The notes below the pieces were generated by a model, which worked only from the letters and a program-made list of their open reading frames with translations, was not told where the DNA came from and did no database searches. From the NCBI GenBank assembly GCA_029962745.1, contig CM057162.1, positions 6,694,655 through 6,758,654 on the forward strand: 64,000 bases of DNA. Direction: 5' to 3'. This stretch comes from Echinometra lucunter. Its lineage: Eukaryota > Echinodermata > Echinoidea > Camarodonta > Echinometridae. Position 1 is the first letter of the stretch, and every line of letters begins with the position of its first letter. Made by a program: the position numbers and the translations under genes. Below, piece by piece: positions 13,731 through 25,815 of the stretch.

Positions 13731-13731
13731 G
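13609..13731 (+). mobile_element. SINE-like insertion with (TTA)n tail, unit 3
   Basis: Compared with units 1, 5 and 6, unit 3 has about 123 extra bp after CATGTATG. The 3' end is GCGCTATACAAGAACTGTAT followed by roughly 16 TTA repeats, typical of SINE tails in marine invertebrates. A short TATG is repeated at both edges. The same insertion is present in unit 4. Confidence 0.7.
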
Positions 13732-15534
13732 AAGTGATTTCAAAGTTCACATAATTATTTGACTTTAATTATGTGCGTGCAGAAAAGCTATTAATGATTT
13801 ATGAGGGATGATAAAGACATCAGATTAAAATACTTGGTATCTGCAACCTCAATCAAGCATGGATTTTTGGGCTAGAAGTTTGAACTATAAAGATAAGATA
13901 TCTCATGTTAATGTCCGTCCAACTAACCTCAAAAGGCCTGTCCAACAACGGTGAAAAGTAGTTTGTAAGCTATTAATTATCCCATATCATAATTTGCTCA
14001 ATCATATCTTTGTCACTTTGGAATAATATCGTAATACAAATATATCCCTCGTAATGTTTGCTCGTCAAATCTTAAAATGCACCCGTATGCAAAATATAGA
14101 AATAAATAGTTCGGTATTCTTTCCAGCAAGATCCAGGAGATATCCTATTTCAAAAACGCAAGATATACACAACTTCAACCTTTCCAAGTTGATTTGAAAC
14201 GTGTAATTGTCTGCAATTTTCCAAGTTTTCTGGTCAAGCATAAGAGTGCAAAATGTCTGTTTTCCAGGCGAGGTAGAAATGACCTAAAGACGGCGCTCTT
14301 CAAATGCTACCAGTTTACTGTAATTTTAAGTCTTTCAGTAGGGCATTTCATTGACACTGCTCCCCTTCACATAAGCTTTAAAGGGGTACTCGGTAGAAAG
14401 TAATTTAGTTTTCTGAGCGTATAAAAAGAATAAGACCCAAGCAAACAAACAAACAAACAAACAAACAAAAACGAACAAACACCGTCGGGCTGTCCAGGAA
14501 GTAGAGATTGTCCATGGTGCATAGGCCTATTATCATAATAATGTGTGCGTAAAATCATGAAACCACGTATATGGATAATTATAATAATATAATATTTGTG
14601 AAGAGCGTCGAAACCTCGCTACTGTAATGTTAATCTAGAGTATTATTACCATCATCAGTTATCGAGGTTAAAACTTTTCATTTTTCTTTATAAACCTAAA
14701 GAATGCGCCAATGGACACAGAGCAAGCAGGTCCCACTCCGCCATCTTTGGAAAAGGAACCCATGAAGAGTATGGAAGACAAGATCGGCAAAATACACGGG
14801 TCAGAACCTTTCATTTACGGCCAAGTCCTCATGAGCACTATCTTTCTCTTCGAGGTGAGGAGAATTCAGTACCCAAATTAAACATGTTAAACTGTTCTTT
14901 GGCATTAGACCTCTGGATTGAAATTAATCTGTTAAACGTATGTCTAATTTGAGAGAGAGAGAGAGAGGGGGGAAAAGAAAATAAAAAGTTTTTAGTAGAA
15001 GAAGACAAAAAGTTGTCCATGAAATTCTGTGCGCTGGCTTCCTGTTGCCGCCTAAGTATTTCAGAAATGGTTTAAATCATGGGACTAATGGCTTTGTCAA
15101 TATGGAGAATGCTTCAAATAATCCAAATCAGTTAGAAAAAGAAAAATCAATTTTCATGAAATTGTGACTCGCTTCCTTTTGCCAAAGTATGACAGCATTG
15201 TGATATAACATTATTATTTTTAATAATTACCATCACTATCGTGACTATTTCTATATAAATAAAGCTTTTGCATATTGAATCTGATTTTCTTGAATTCATA
15301 TTTGATTAAAATAGAAGGAGAGAACGAGGCTTGAAAAACTGATCAGGAAACTGGAGGCAGACTATCAGAGAATGAAGAAGGAAAATCAAGCTTTTAAACG
15401 AGAACTGAACTGGTATCGCAAGGTAATTTATGCATATTAATGTAATCAATATATTATACAGACATCGGGGAGGATCTAGGATTTTGTAAAATTGGGAGGG
15501 GGGCACAATATTCAGAAAATGTTGATCGCACTTG

Positions 15535-15726
15535 CACTATGAACATGACATCCCTTCACAGCTATTGTCTAAAATATGTGGAACAGGTGTCACATGCATA
15601 TTCACCTGGAAATACATGATTAAACATATGTGAAGGGATGTTCTTTTGACTACCAGAACCATTGTGAAGGGTAGAATGAGAGGTTGTTCATTTTGTCCGC
15701 TTTCTTTGTCCGCCATGTTCATAGTG
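15535..15726. mobile_element. CACTA-like foldback MITE in unit 3, internally deleted
   Basis: Same element and same site as in unit 1, flanked by TTG. The left arm has lost a block just after CACTATGAACATGACA, leaving 192 bp. Confidence 0.85.
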
Positions 15727-16890
15727 TTGTTTGGTCCTTTTAAAGCAAAGGGGACAAAAAAGGGGAACTGACGGCCTGGATGTGCACCTCGATCCCCCTT
15801 GTGCCTGTCACTGCTTTTCTGGTTTGAGGGTTAATAGTTTTGGTTTTAATGTACCAATCATCAAACGACATTTTGTTCTGCGGATTTCCTTGTCATCAAA
15901 ATATACCTTTTTTGCAAAGATACTGTGAGGTCTCAGTATTATCTTCCACAACCCCATGAATGCAGGGTAAATGTTATAAGGGGTTTATTTCTTATGCGTA
16001 CACATTTTTCAGGTGATTGATACACTATGAAATCAGTGAGTACTGAAAACAGTCTTGCGGTCTACGCTTATATTATGTAGCAAATCCCCCCTCTTTACAT
16101 AATCATGCTAAAGAGCATCCTATATTAAACATCCTATATTAATATCAAACCGTATCGAATATTTGCCTTCTCCTTTTTATCCTATTTCCTTGGTAACAGG
16201 TGATTGGAATAAGTGCTACCTGAACGACGATCGTCAACATGACAGACTGTCCTGTCTCGCACTTTCATGAAGTTTTGACTGCTTTGCTTTCGACGTTGTT
16301 GCCGTCTTGTTGAAGATGTCTCGCGAAGCAACGATTACCATGGTAACTCCTCTCGCATTGAACGGGATGGTGGATTAGCATGGAGCAGTTCGTGTATTAT
16401 ACATGTTCAGATTAAGTCACCTGTGATGATATTATACCGGACATTATTAATAGTACTTTACACTTAGTTTTGTTGTTATTGGCGTAGAACGAAGGAAGTA
16501 TAATAGAACCATGACATTCATAGGAAACAATGCAATTTTAAGAGGCCTATAATGTACCCCTGTCATTGTCCTTCTCTCATTATTGGCCTACACTTGTTAC
16601 AGGCCTTTCCGTTACAGAATGTAAAGAGTGAAAATACTCGTTTTTGTGACCAAGTTTGTCATTTGAAAATCGCGTTTTGATTTTGCTGATCCATAGGTAC
16701 ATGTTTGATATGAAAGAAATATTGATACACGGTCTTCCTTATTATGATGACAATCACATTAAACATCATAGCAATATGAATATGGTTAATAATACTTTTT
16801 GTTTCGTATCGATTCTAATTCCTTTTTTTAAAGATCGTGTTTAGTTTTTGGAAATCTGAAAAAAGTAGTTGTCACGATTTCTATTCATTG

Positions 16891-17009
16891 CTTCCTACTC
16901 TTAATTGTTCCTTAATTTATCATTGTATTTGTACTCTTCTCTCTCTTTCTTTCTTTCACTGCGCCTTGGGCACTCTGCAGAGTGGATTTGGCGCATTACA
17001 AATCCCATC

Positions 17010-17046
<37 letters not shown>

Positions 17047-17047
17047 G
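16891..17047 (+). mobile_element. SINE-like insertion with (TTA)n tail in unit 3 spacer
   Basis: About 157 bp interrupt a stretch that is continuous in units 2 and 5 (TTCATTG to CCAGATGATATGG). The insert has a CT-rich 5' part, GGCGCATTACAAATCCC near its 3' end and an (ATT)n tail. ATTG is present at both edges. It breaks a 90-codon open frame that is intact at 10713-10985 and 28601-28873. Confidence 0.75.
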
Positions 17048-19687
17048 CCAGATGATATGGAAGAATGTATCCTTGAATTATTATGATGTCCAGAACATTA
17101 CATAAAAACTCATTTAACTGGGCTTTACAAAAGGTCAACTTATAGTTTTCGGTCCCCGAAAACAGCGTTCATGCAGCTTCACACATTGCCTGCAACGCCT
17201 AAAACCAACGGGAATTCTATTGTGCGATAAACACCGAGAAGCGCTGTGAATGTTATGCGGGAAGCCTTTAGTGTGGAAGGGACATAGCGTAGGGTCAGGG
17301 ATAAGTTTTATCGTTCGATCGCCACTATTGCGTAACTTTCAGACATTTACATTAAAATTCACAGGAAATCATGTATAGAATATCACTTCTATGCAAGGTG
17401 GACAATGTGAGACTATACTTAATCAGGTTCATGTCAATCCTCTTTTTTCTTTTTTTTTCTTTTTTCTTTTTGCTTTAAATGATGAAAAATAAATACCACG
17501 AACATGAAGGAAGTTGTATTGTATTGAAACGGTTTTTATCTATTATCAAACGTTGAATTGCGTGTGATTTACAATGATGAAAAATAAGACAACAGAGAAA
17601 ATACACTACACATTGAACAAAAACGTTAACGAACAGAATTCCAAAAGAAATATATGATGTAATTATGTCTGCAAATAGGAAGAATCATTCAAGGAAAAAC
17701 TTGTTTGATACGAGTAGCTTTGATATTGAAGTATATATTGGTTAAACATATGAAGTTACTTTTAGACTTATAAATACGAATGTTTCTGTCTTACTTTGAT
17801 GTCACTGAATATTACACACAGATTCACTTTGTTTCTTTAAATAAAATGATATCGATATGTTTTGCATTTTACGGCAGAGTCGAGTAATTTTACCACATAA
17901 TAATGATTTCAGCTCAGATTTTATGTAGACATTTTGTTTTAAACGTAGATTTGAAAAGTCGCTCCCTTTTAATTCAATACTTTTGCAGCCCGACGCTATT
18001 TCTTTGTTATTATCACTTTAATTACAATATGAATATAGTTTGATGTATGACTTTTATAACTTTAATTGTTTAATGATTTTAATTATTCCTCTTTCGAATG
18101 CCATTTTCTGTTAACATTGCACTCTTAGTCCCTGGACTACTGCGGTGTATATTTTTGTATCAATAAACCGAAAATCAATTATGATAATCGTATGACGTTG
18201 CGAATATCACAGTCATGTTGTACAGAGTTTGTACTCATACAAATTTCCTCATGGAAGCATACGTGTTTTCTATCAAAGTATGTGATTAAAGAAAATAACG
18301 ATGTATATAATTACTGGGTCTTATACAAGTCATGGCGGTATAACTTTCTGGTGTTGAAAGCAGGAAATATTGAATTATACCTGTGACCGAAATACCTTCA
18401 CCTTTGAGGTAGTTCTACAATGACATGGAAAATGATACATAACTGTGCAGAGGATCAGAACCTCACCCATAGTCTGAATATAATGTGCAAATCTACTTGT
18501 CTGCGATAAATTTGTAACTTACGTAGGTTATATGATTAGAATTGTGAAGACACATATTGTTTTCGTATGAAATTTATGTCCTTTTACAGCTTTATAACTG
18601 CTATATCCTTAAAGTGGATGAGGTTTACGGTTCACCATGTGTAAGTCCTGAAAGGACTGTGAGTGGAGAGAGAGCAGAGAAGGTTGGTAGGGAGGAGAAA
18701 TTGATAGGTGAGGGAGAGTGAGAGTAGAGAGTATCTTTCTCGAGATTGAGTGAAGTCCAAAAAAGAATGTAAACCAGTTGAGAAGGCGACCTGACGAGAA
18801 GACTCGTCGTTCCGAACAGCTTGCTTGTCCGTCATCAAGAGTGTAATAGTTTAGTTTAACTCACTTATTTGACACGCCATTTTGCGAGCGAGTCAAAATA
18901 ATCACTTTTCTGTTTTTTAATGGCATTTTGAAATAGAAATTCTCAGTATGATGGTCGTTTATGACTGATTATAAAAATTTTTATTAACTGATTAATCAAA
19001 ATATCATTTCTTCCTTAAAAAAGTGGGAGTATATTTGTACACTCCACCCGCGGATAATCCCCGGCATTTACACCAACGACGGTTGACATATTCAGTCATA
19101 TTATACACGTCAAGTAAACAAATATGGAGCCTAGGAATCATGGATGAACACCAAATTGATATGCGTGACACCTGAACAACATGAAAATAGATATCAATGT
19201 CTCACATTATCGAAAAAAGGAACAAACATTACAAACAAAACAAAACAAAAAACAACATTCAGCGACTATCTTCCGATTTTGAAACTAACAAGAATCAAAA
19301 CATAATTTTTATCATCTTTCAAGCATGTGATAAACAATTTAACAGAATAAATCATTATGTTTGTTGTTGAAATCATTATGAATATACGCATTTGAACGAA
19401 AAGTTAGGATAATATTTTTCTTTAGGATCTAGGATAACTGGAAAATAATTTATAATTCACTGTCTGACAAGTTGATTACTGCCCTCTTCCGACAGATTTC
19501 AATGTAAGACATTGACAGCGGACCGCATGCTCTTCACTTACTTTGGTAAGTGACTGGAATTTGAAATTTAAACCATGTCAGTAGACTATTACCTATTAAT
19601 GATTAATATGCAATACCGTGGCAGAGAGAGAGAGAGAGAAAGAGATAACGGGGAAAATGAGGGATATGAAGGGCATTTTCATGTATG

Positions 19688-19795
19688 GGTAATAATATCC
19701 AAGTCCTTTGGAAGCGCATAGAGACGTTATATCATAATGTGATATGCGCTATACAAGAACTGTATATTATTATTACTATTATTATTATTATTATG
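19688..19795 (+). mobile_element. SINE-like insertion with (TTA)n tail, unit 4
   Basis: Same insertion and site as 13609-13731, with a shorter, interrupted (TTA)n tail. The shared insertion shows that this part of units 3 and 4 came from one parent copy. Confidence 0.7.
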
Positions 19796-21053
19796 AAGTG
19801 ATTTCAAAGTTCACATAATTATTTGACTTTAATTATGTGCGTGCAGAAAAGCTATTAATGATTTATGAGGGATGATAAAGACATCAGATTAAAATACTTG
19901 GTATCTGCAACCTCAATCAAGCATGGATTTTTGGGCTAGAAGTTTGAACTATAAAGATAAGATATCTCATGTTAATGTCCGTCCAACTAACCTCAAAAGG
20001 CCTGTCCAACAACGGTGAAAAGTAGTTTGTGAGCTATTAATTATCCCATATCATAATTTGCTCAATCATATCTTTGTCACTTTGGAATAATATCGTAATA
20101 CAAATATATCCCTCGTAATGTTTGCTCGTCAAATCTTAAAATGCACCCGTATGCAAAATATAGAAATAAATAGTTCGGTATTCTTTCCAGCAAGATCCAG
20201 GAGATATCCTATTTCAAAAACGCAAGATATACACAACTTCAACCTTTCCAAGTTGATTTGAAACGCGTAATTGTCTGCAATTTTCCAATTTTTCTGGTCA
20301 AGTATAAGAGTGAAAAATGTCTATTTTCCAGGCGAGGTAGGAATGACCTAAAGATGGCACTCTTCAAATGCTACCAGTTTACTGTAAATTTAAGTCTTTC
20401 AGCAGGGCATTTCATTGACACTGCTCCCCTCCGCATACGCTTTAAATGGGTACTCGGTAGAAAGAGAAAGTAATTTGGTTTTCTGAGCGTGTAAAAAGAA
20501 AGGACCCAAACAAACAAACAAACAAACAAACAAAACAAACAAACAAAAACGAACAAACACCGTCGGGCTGTCCAGGAAGTAGAGATTGTCCATGGTGCAT
20601 AGACCTATTATCATGATTATGTGTGCGTGAAATCCTGAAACCACATATATGGATAATTATAAAAATATAATATTTGTGAAAAGCGTAGAAACTTCGCTAC
20701 CGTAATGTAAATCTAGAGTATTATTACCATCATTTATCGAGGTTAAAACTTTTCATTTTTCTTCATAAACCTAAAGAATGCGCCAGTGGACAGAGAGCAA
20801 GCAGGTCCCACTCCGCCATCTTTGGAAAAGGAACCCATGAAGAGTATGGAAGACAAGGTCGGCAAAATACACGGGTCAGACCCTTTCATTTACGGCCAAG
20901 TCCTCATGAGCACTATCTTTCTCTTCGAGGTGAGGATAATTCAGTACCCAAATTAAACATGTTAAACTGTTCTGTGGCATTAGACCTCTGGATTGAAATG
21001 AATCTGTTAAAAATATGTATAATTTGATATAGAACACAATTTGGCGATCTTTA

Positions 21054-21321
21054 CACTATGAACATGACTGACAAAGAAAGTGGACAAAATAAACAACCTC
21101 TCATTCTACCCTTCACAATGGTTCTGGTAGTCAAAAGAACATCCCTTCACTGCTATTATGTTTAATTTGTAGTTCCAGGTGAATATGCATGTTACACCTA
21201 TTTCACATATTTTAGATAATAGCAGTGAAGGGATGTTCTTTTGACTACCAGAACCATTGTGAAGGGTAGAATGAGGGGTTGTTTATTTTGTCCGCTTTCT
21301 TTGTCCGTCATGTTCATAGTG
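21054..21321. mobile_element. CACTA-like foldback MITE in unit 4, different site
   Basis: A 268 bp member of the same MITE family, here inserted in the intron between exons 3 and 4. It is flanked by TTA on both sides (21051-21053 and 21322-21324). The equivalent site in units 1 and 2 is empty. Two independent insertions with 3-bp duplications support the superfamily call and show past mobility within the array. Confidence 0.85.
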
Positions 21322-21345
21322 TTAGTTGCGCAAGCACTTGAAAGA

Positions 21346-21393
<48 letters not shown>

Positions 21394-22546
21394 AAAAGAA
21401 AGTAAAAAGTTTAAGTAGAAGAAGACAAAAAGTTGTCCATGAAATTCTGCGCTTCCTGTTGCCGCCTAAATATTTCAGAAATGGTTTAAATCACGGGACT
21501 AATGCATGCCTCAAGTATGCCAAATCAGTAAGAAGAAGAAAAATCAATTTTCATGAAATTGTGACTCGCTTCCTTTTGCCAAAGTTTGACAGCATTATGA
21601 TATAACATTATTATTTTTAATAATACCATCACTATCGTGACTCTTTCTCAATAAAATGAAAGCTTTTGCATATTGAATCTGATTTTCTTCAATTCATATT
21701 TGATTAAAATAGAAGGAGAGAACGAGGCTTGAAGAACTGATCAGGAAACTGAAGGCAGACTATCAGAGAATGAAGGAGGAAAATCAAGCTGTTAAACAAG
21801 AACTGAACTGTTATCGCAAGGTAATTTAGGCATATTAATGTAATCAATATATTATATAGACATCGGGGCGGATCAAGGATTTTGTAAAATAGGGAGGGGG
21901 GGGGGGCACAGTATTCAGAAAATGTTGATCGCACTTGTTTGGTCCTTTTAAAGCAAAGGGGACAAAAAGAGGGGAACTGACGGCCTAGATGTGCACCTCG
22001 ATCCCCCTTGTGCCTGTCACTGCTTTTCTGGTTCGAGGGGTAATAGTTTTTTTTTTTTTTTTTAAATGTACCAATCATCAAACGACATTTTGCTCTGCGG
22101 GTTTCCTTGTCATCAAAATATACTTTTTGTGCAAAGATACCACGAGGTCTCAGTATTATCTTCCACAACCCCAAGAATGCAGGGTAAATGTTTTTAGGGG
22201 GTTTATTTCTTATGCGTACACATTTTTCAGGTGATTGATACACTATAAAATCAGTGAGTACTGAAAACAGTCTTGCTGTCTACACTTATATTATGTAGCA
22301 AATCCTCACTCTTTACATAATCATGCTAAAGAGCGACTTAAAGATCCTATATTAATATCATTCCGTATCGAATATTTGCCTTCTCCTTTTCATCCTATTT
22401 CCTTGGTAACAGGTGTTTGGAATGAGTGCTACCTGAACGACGATCGTCAACATGACAGGCTGTCCTGTCTCGCACTTTTATGAAGTTTTGACTGCTTTGC
22501 TTTCGACGTTGTTGCCGTCTTGTTGAAGATGACTGGCGAAGCAACG

Positions 22547-22560
22547 GTTACCATGGTAAC
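22547..22560. promoter_or_regulatory. X-box-like palindrome repeated in every unit
   Basis: GTTACCATGGTAAC is a perfect palindrome matching the RFX-factor X-box pattern. It occurs about 110-135 bp after the exon 5 stop in all units: 4335-4348 (one change), 10382-10395, 16334-16347 (first base changed), 22547-22560, 28274-28287 and 34187-34200. It could mark a promoter in the spacer leading into the next unit. Function is inference; the motif itself is plain. Confidence 0.35.
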
Positions 22561-24721
22561 TCCTCTCGCATTGAACGGGATGGTGGATTAGAATGGAGCA
22601 GTTCGTGTATTATACATGTTCAGATTAAGTCACCTGTGATCATATTATACCGAAAACTATTCATACCAGAGTAGCACTTTAGACTTAGTTTTGTTGTTAT
22701 TGGCGTAGAACGAAGGAAGTAGCATAGAACTATGGCATTCATAGGAAACAATGCAATTTTGGTAGGCCTATAATGTATCCCTGTCATTGTCCTCCAATCA
22801 TTATTGGCCTACACTTGTTACAGGCCTTTCCGTTACAGGAATGTAAAGAGTGAAAATACTCGTTTTTGTGACCAAGTTTGTCATTTGGAAATGGCGTTTT
22901 TCTTTTGCTGATTCACAGATACAATATGAGATATATTGATGCATGGTCTTCCTGATTAGGATTACAATCATAATTATTCAAAGTATGCAGTAAGATGATA
23001 ACGATGTGAATATTGTTAATTATTCTATTTGGTTTGTATCGATTCTAATAGCCTTTTTAAAGATCGTGTTTAGTTTTGGGAAATCTGGAAAAAAGAGTAA
23101 CTGTTACTATTTCAATTCATTGCCAGATTATATGAAAGAAGGTATCCTAGAACTATTATGATGTCAAGAATATTACATAAAACTCATTTAATTGGGCTTT
23201 GCAATCAAAAGGTCAGCCTTAATTTGTTAATTTGTTTTCAGCCCCCGAAAACAACTTCACACATTGCCTGCAACGCCTAAAACTAACGGGAATTCTATTG
23301 TGCGATAAACACAGAGAATCGCTGTGAATATTATGCGGGGAGCCGTTAGTGTGCAAGTGTAAGGCCATTGCTGAGTTTAACCGTTCTGTTGTCATGATTG
23401 CATTCATTTTAGACATGTTAAAATTCACCGGAAATCATGTATAGAATAGCACGATCTCACACACATACCCTTCTATGCAAGGCGGACAATGTGAGACTAT
23501 ACTTTGAGTTTCATGCCAATCCTCTTTTTGCTACCAAAACTATGAATGGGCTTTAAGTTATGAATAATAAATACAGTAACTTCGAACATAAAAGGAATCG
23601 TACTGTACTGAAACGGTTTTATTTATTATCAAACTTTGTAGCCCAATGGATGAATTGTGTGTGATTTACAATGATAAGAAATAAGATAACAGAGAAATAC
23701 ACTACAGAATGAACAAACAAGTTAAGGAAAAGAATTCAAAAAAATATCATGTAATCATGTCTGCAGATACGAAGAGTCAGTCAAGAAAAAAACTCGTTTG
23801 ATACTTCTAATTTTGATATGAAGTATATATTGGTTGAACATTTGAAGTTACTTTTAGACTTATAAATACGAATGCTTCTTTCTGTCTTACTTTGATGTCA
23901 CTGAATATTACACACAGATTCACTTTGTTTCCTTAAATAAATCATTCAACTTGATATGGATATGTTTTGCATTTTACGGCAGAGTCGAGCAATTTTACCA
24001 CATAATATTTCAGCTTAAACTTTATGTTGACATTTTGTTTTAAAATTTGCAAAGCCGCCCCTTTCTATGCAATACTTTTGCAGCCTGACGCTATTTTTGT
24101 TATTACCATTCTATTACAATAATATAGTTTGATGTATGACTTTTATAATAAATTTAATTGTTTAATAATCTTAATTGTATATAATTATTTCTGTTCCTAA
24201 TGCCCATTTTTTGGTAAACATTGCACTATTAATCCTTGTACTGCTGCATTGTAGATTTTGCATTAATATACCGAAAATCAATTATGATAATCGTATGACA
24301 TTTTTATCACAGTCATGTTGTATAGAGTTTGTACTCATACAAATTTCCTCAGGGATACATACGTGATTTCTTAAAAAACTACTATTGCTATCAAAATAAT
24401 GATTTGATTAAAGAGAATAACGATGTATATAATTATTGGGTCTTATACACGTCATGGCGGTATAACTTTCTGGTGTTGAAAGCAGAAAACATTGAATTAT
24501 ATCTGTGACCGAAATACCTTTACCTTTTTAGCATGTTTAGGTAGTTCTACAATAATATGTAAAATGATACATAACTGTACAGAGGATCAGAATCTCACAC
24601 ATAGTCTGAATGTAATGTGCAAATCTACTTATCTGCGATAAATTTGTAACTTACGTAGGTTATATCATCAGAACTGTGAAGACAAATATTGTTTTCTTAT
24701 GAAATTTATGTCCTTTTACAG

Positions 24722-25020
24722 CTTTTTAACTGATATATCCTTAACGTAGATGCGGTTTACGGTTCACCATGTGTAAGTCCTGAAAGGACTGTAAGAGGAG
24801 AGAGAGCAGAGAAGGTTGAGAGGGAGGAGAAATTGATAGGTGAGAGAGAGTGAGGGAGAGTAGAGAGTATCTTTCTTGAGATTAAGTGAAGTCCTAAAAA
24901 GGAATATAAACCAGTTGAGAAGGCGAGTTGAATGGAAGACTCGTCGTTCCGGACAGCTTGACTGTCCGTCATCAGGAGTGTAATAGTTTAGTTTAACTCA
25001 CTTATTTGACACGCCGTTTT

Positions 25021-25053
<33 letters not shown>

Positions 25054-25781
25054 ATAATAATCACTTTTCTATTTTTTAATGACATTTTCAAATAGAAATT
25101 CTCAGTATGATGGTCATTTATGACTGATTACAAAAAAATTTATTAACTGATTAATCAAAATATCAGTTCTCCCTTAAAAAAGTGGAAGGATATTTGTACA
25201 CTTTACCAACCGATAATCCCCGGCATTTACACCAATGACTGTTGACATATTCAGTCATATTATTCACGTCAAGTAAACAAATGTGGAGCCTAGGAATCAT
25301 GAATGAACACCAAATTGATATGCGTGATATCTGAGCAAAATGAAAATAGATATCAATGTCTCACATTATCGAAAAAAGGAACAAACATTACAAAAAAAAA
25401 CAACAAAAAAACATTCATGCAACTATCTTTCAATTTTGAAACTAACAAGAATCAAAACATAATTTTTGTCATCTTTCAAGCATGTGATAAACAATTTAAC
25501 TAAATAATTCATTGTGATTGTTGTTGAAATCATTATGAATATACGGATTTGAACGAAATGTTAGGATATTATTTTTCTTTGAGATCTAGGGATAGCTGGA
25601 AAATAATTTATAATTCACTGTCTGACGAGTTGATTACTGCCCTCTTCCGACAGGTTTCAATGTAAGACAATGACAGCAGACCGCATGCTCTTGAACCACC
25701 TACTTTGGTAAGTGAATGGAATTTGAAATCTAAGCCACATCAGTAGACTATTGCCTATTAATGATTAATATGCAATACCGT

Positions 25782-25815
<34 letters not shown>

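Larger units (their letters stand above)
12513..16223 (+). pseudogene. Unit 3 five-exon set, exon 2 broken
   Basis: Exons correspond to 12513-12563 (LYNCYILKVDEVYGSPC), 13417-13466, 14702-14854, 15315-15422 and 16200-16223. Exons 3 and 4 are fully open; exon 4 has E to K and Q to R changes. Exon 5 reads VIGISAT then stop. Exon 2 has TTA changed to TAA (codon 4) and a 1-nt deletion, giving 50 nt. The same change creates the string GTAAGA, which resembles a donor. If exon 2 is skipped the frame survives. Confidence 0.6.
18590..22436 (+). pseudogene. Unit 4 five-exon set, exon 2 broken
   Basis: Exons correspond to 18590-18640, about 19496-19545, 20777-20929, 21713-21820 and 22413-22436. Exon 2 carries the same TAA and 1-nt deletion as unit 3, so units 3 and 4 share this lesion by descent. 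Exon 3 is open with a few replacements (T to R, E to D). Exon 4 is open but the W of ELNWYRK is C and one F is V. Exon 5 reads VFGMSAT then stop. Confidence 0.6.
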
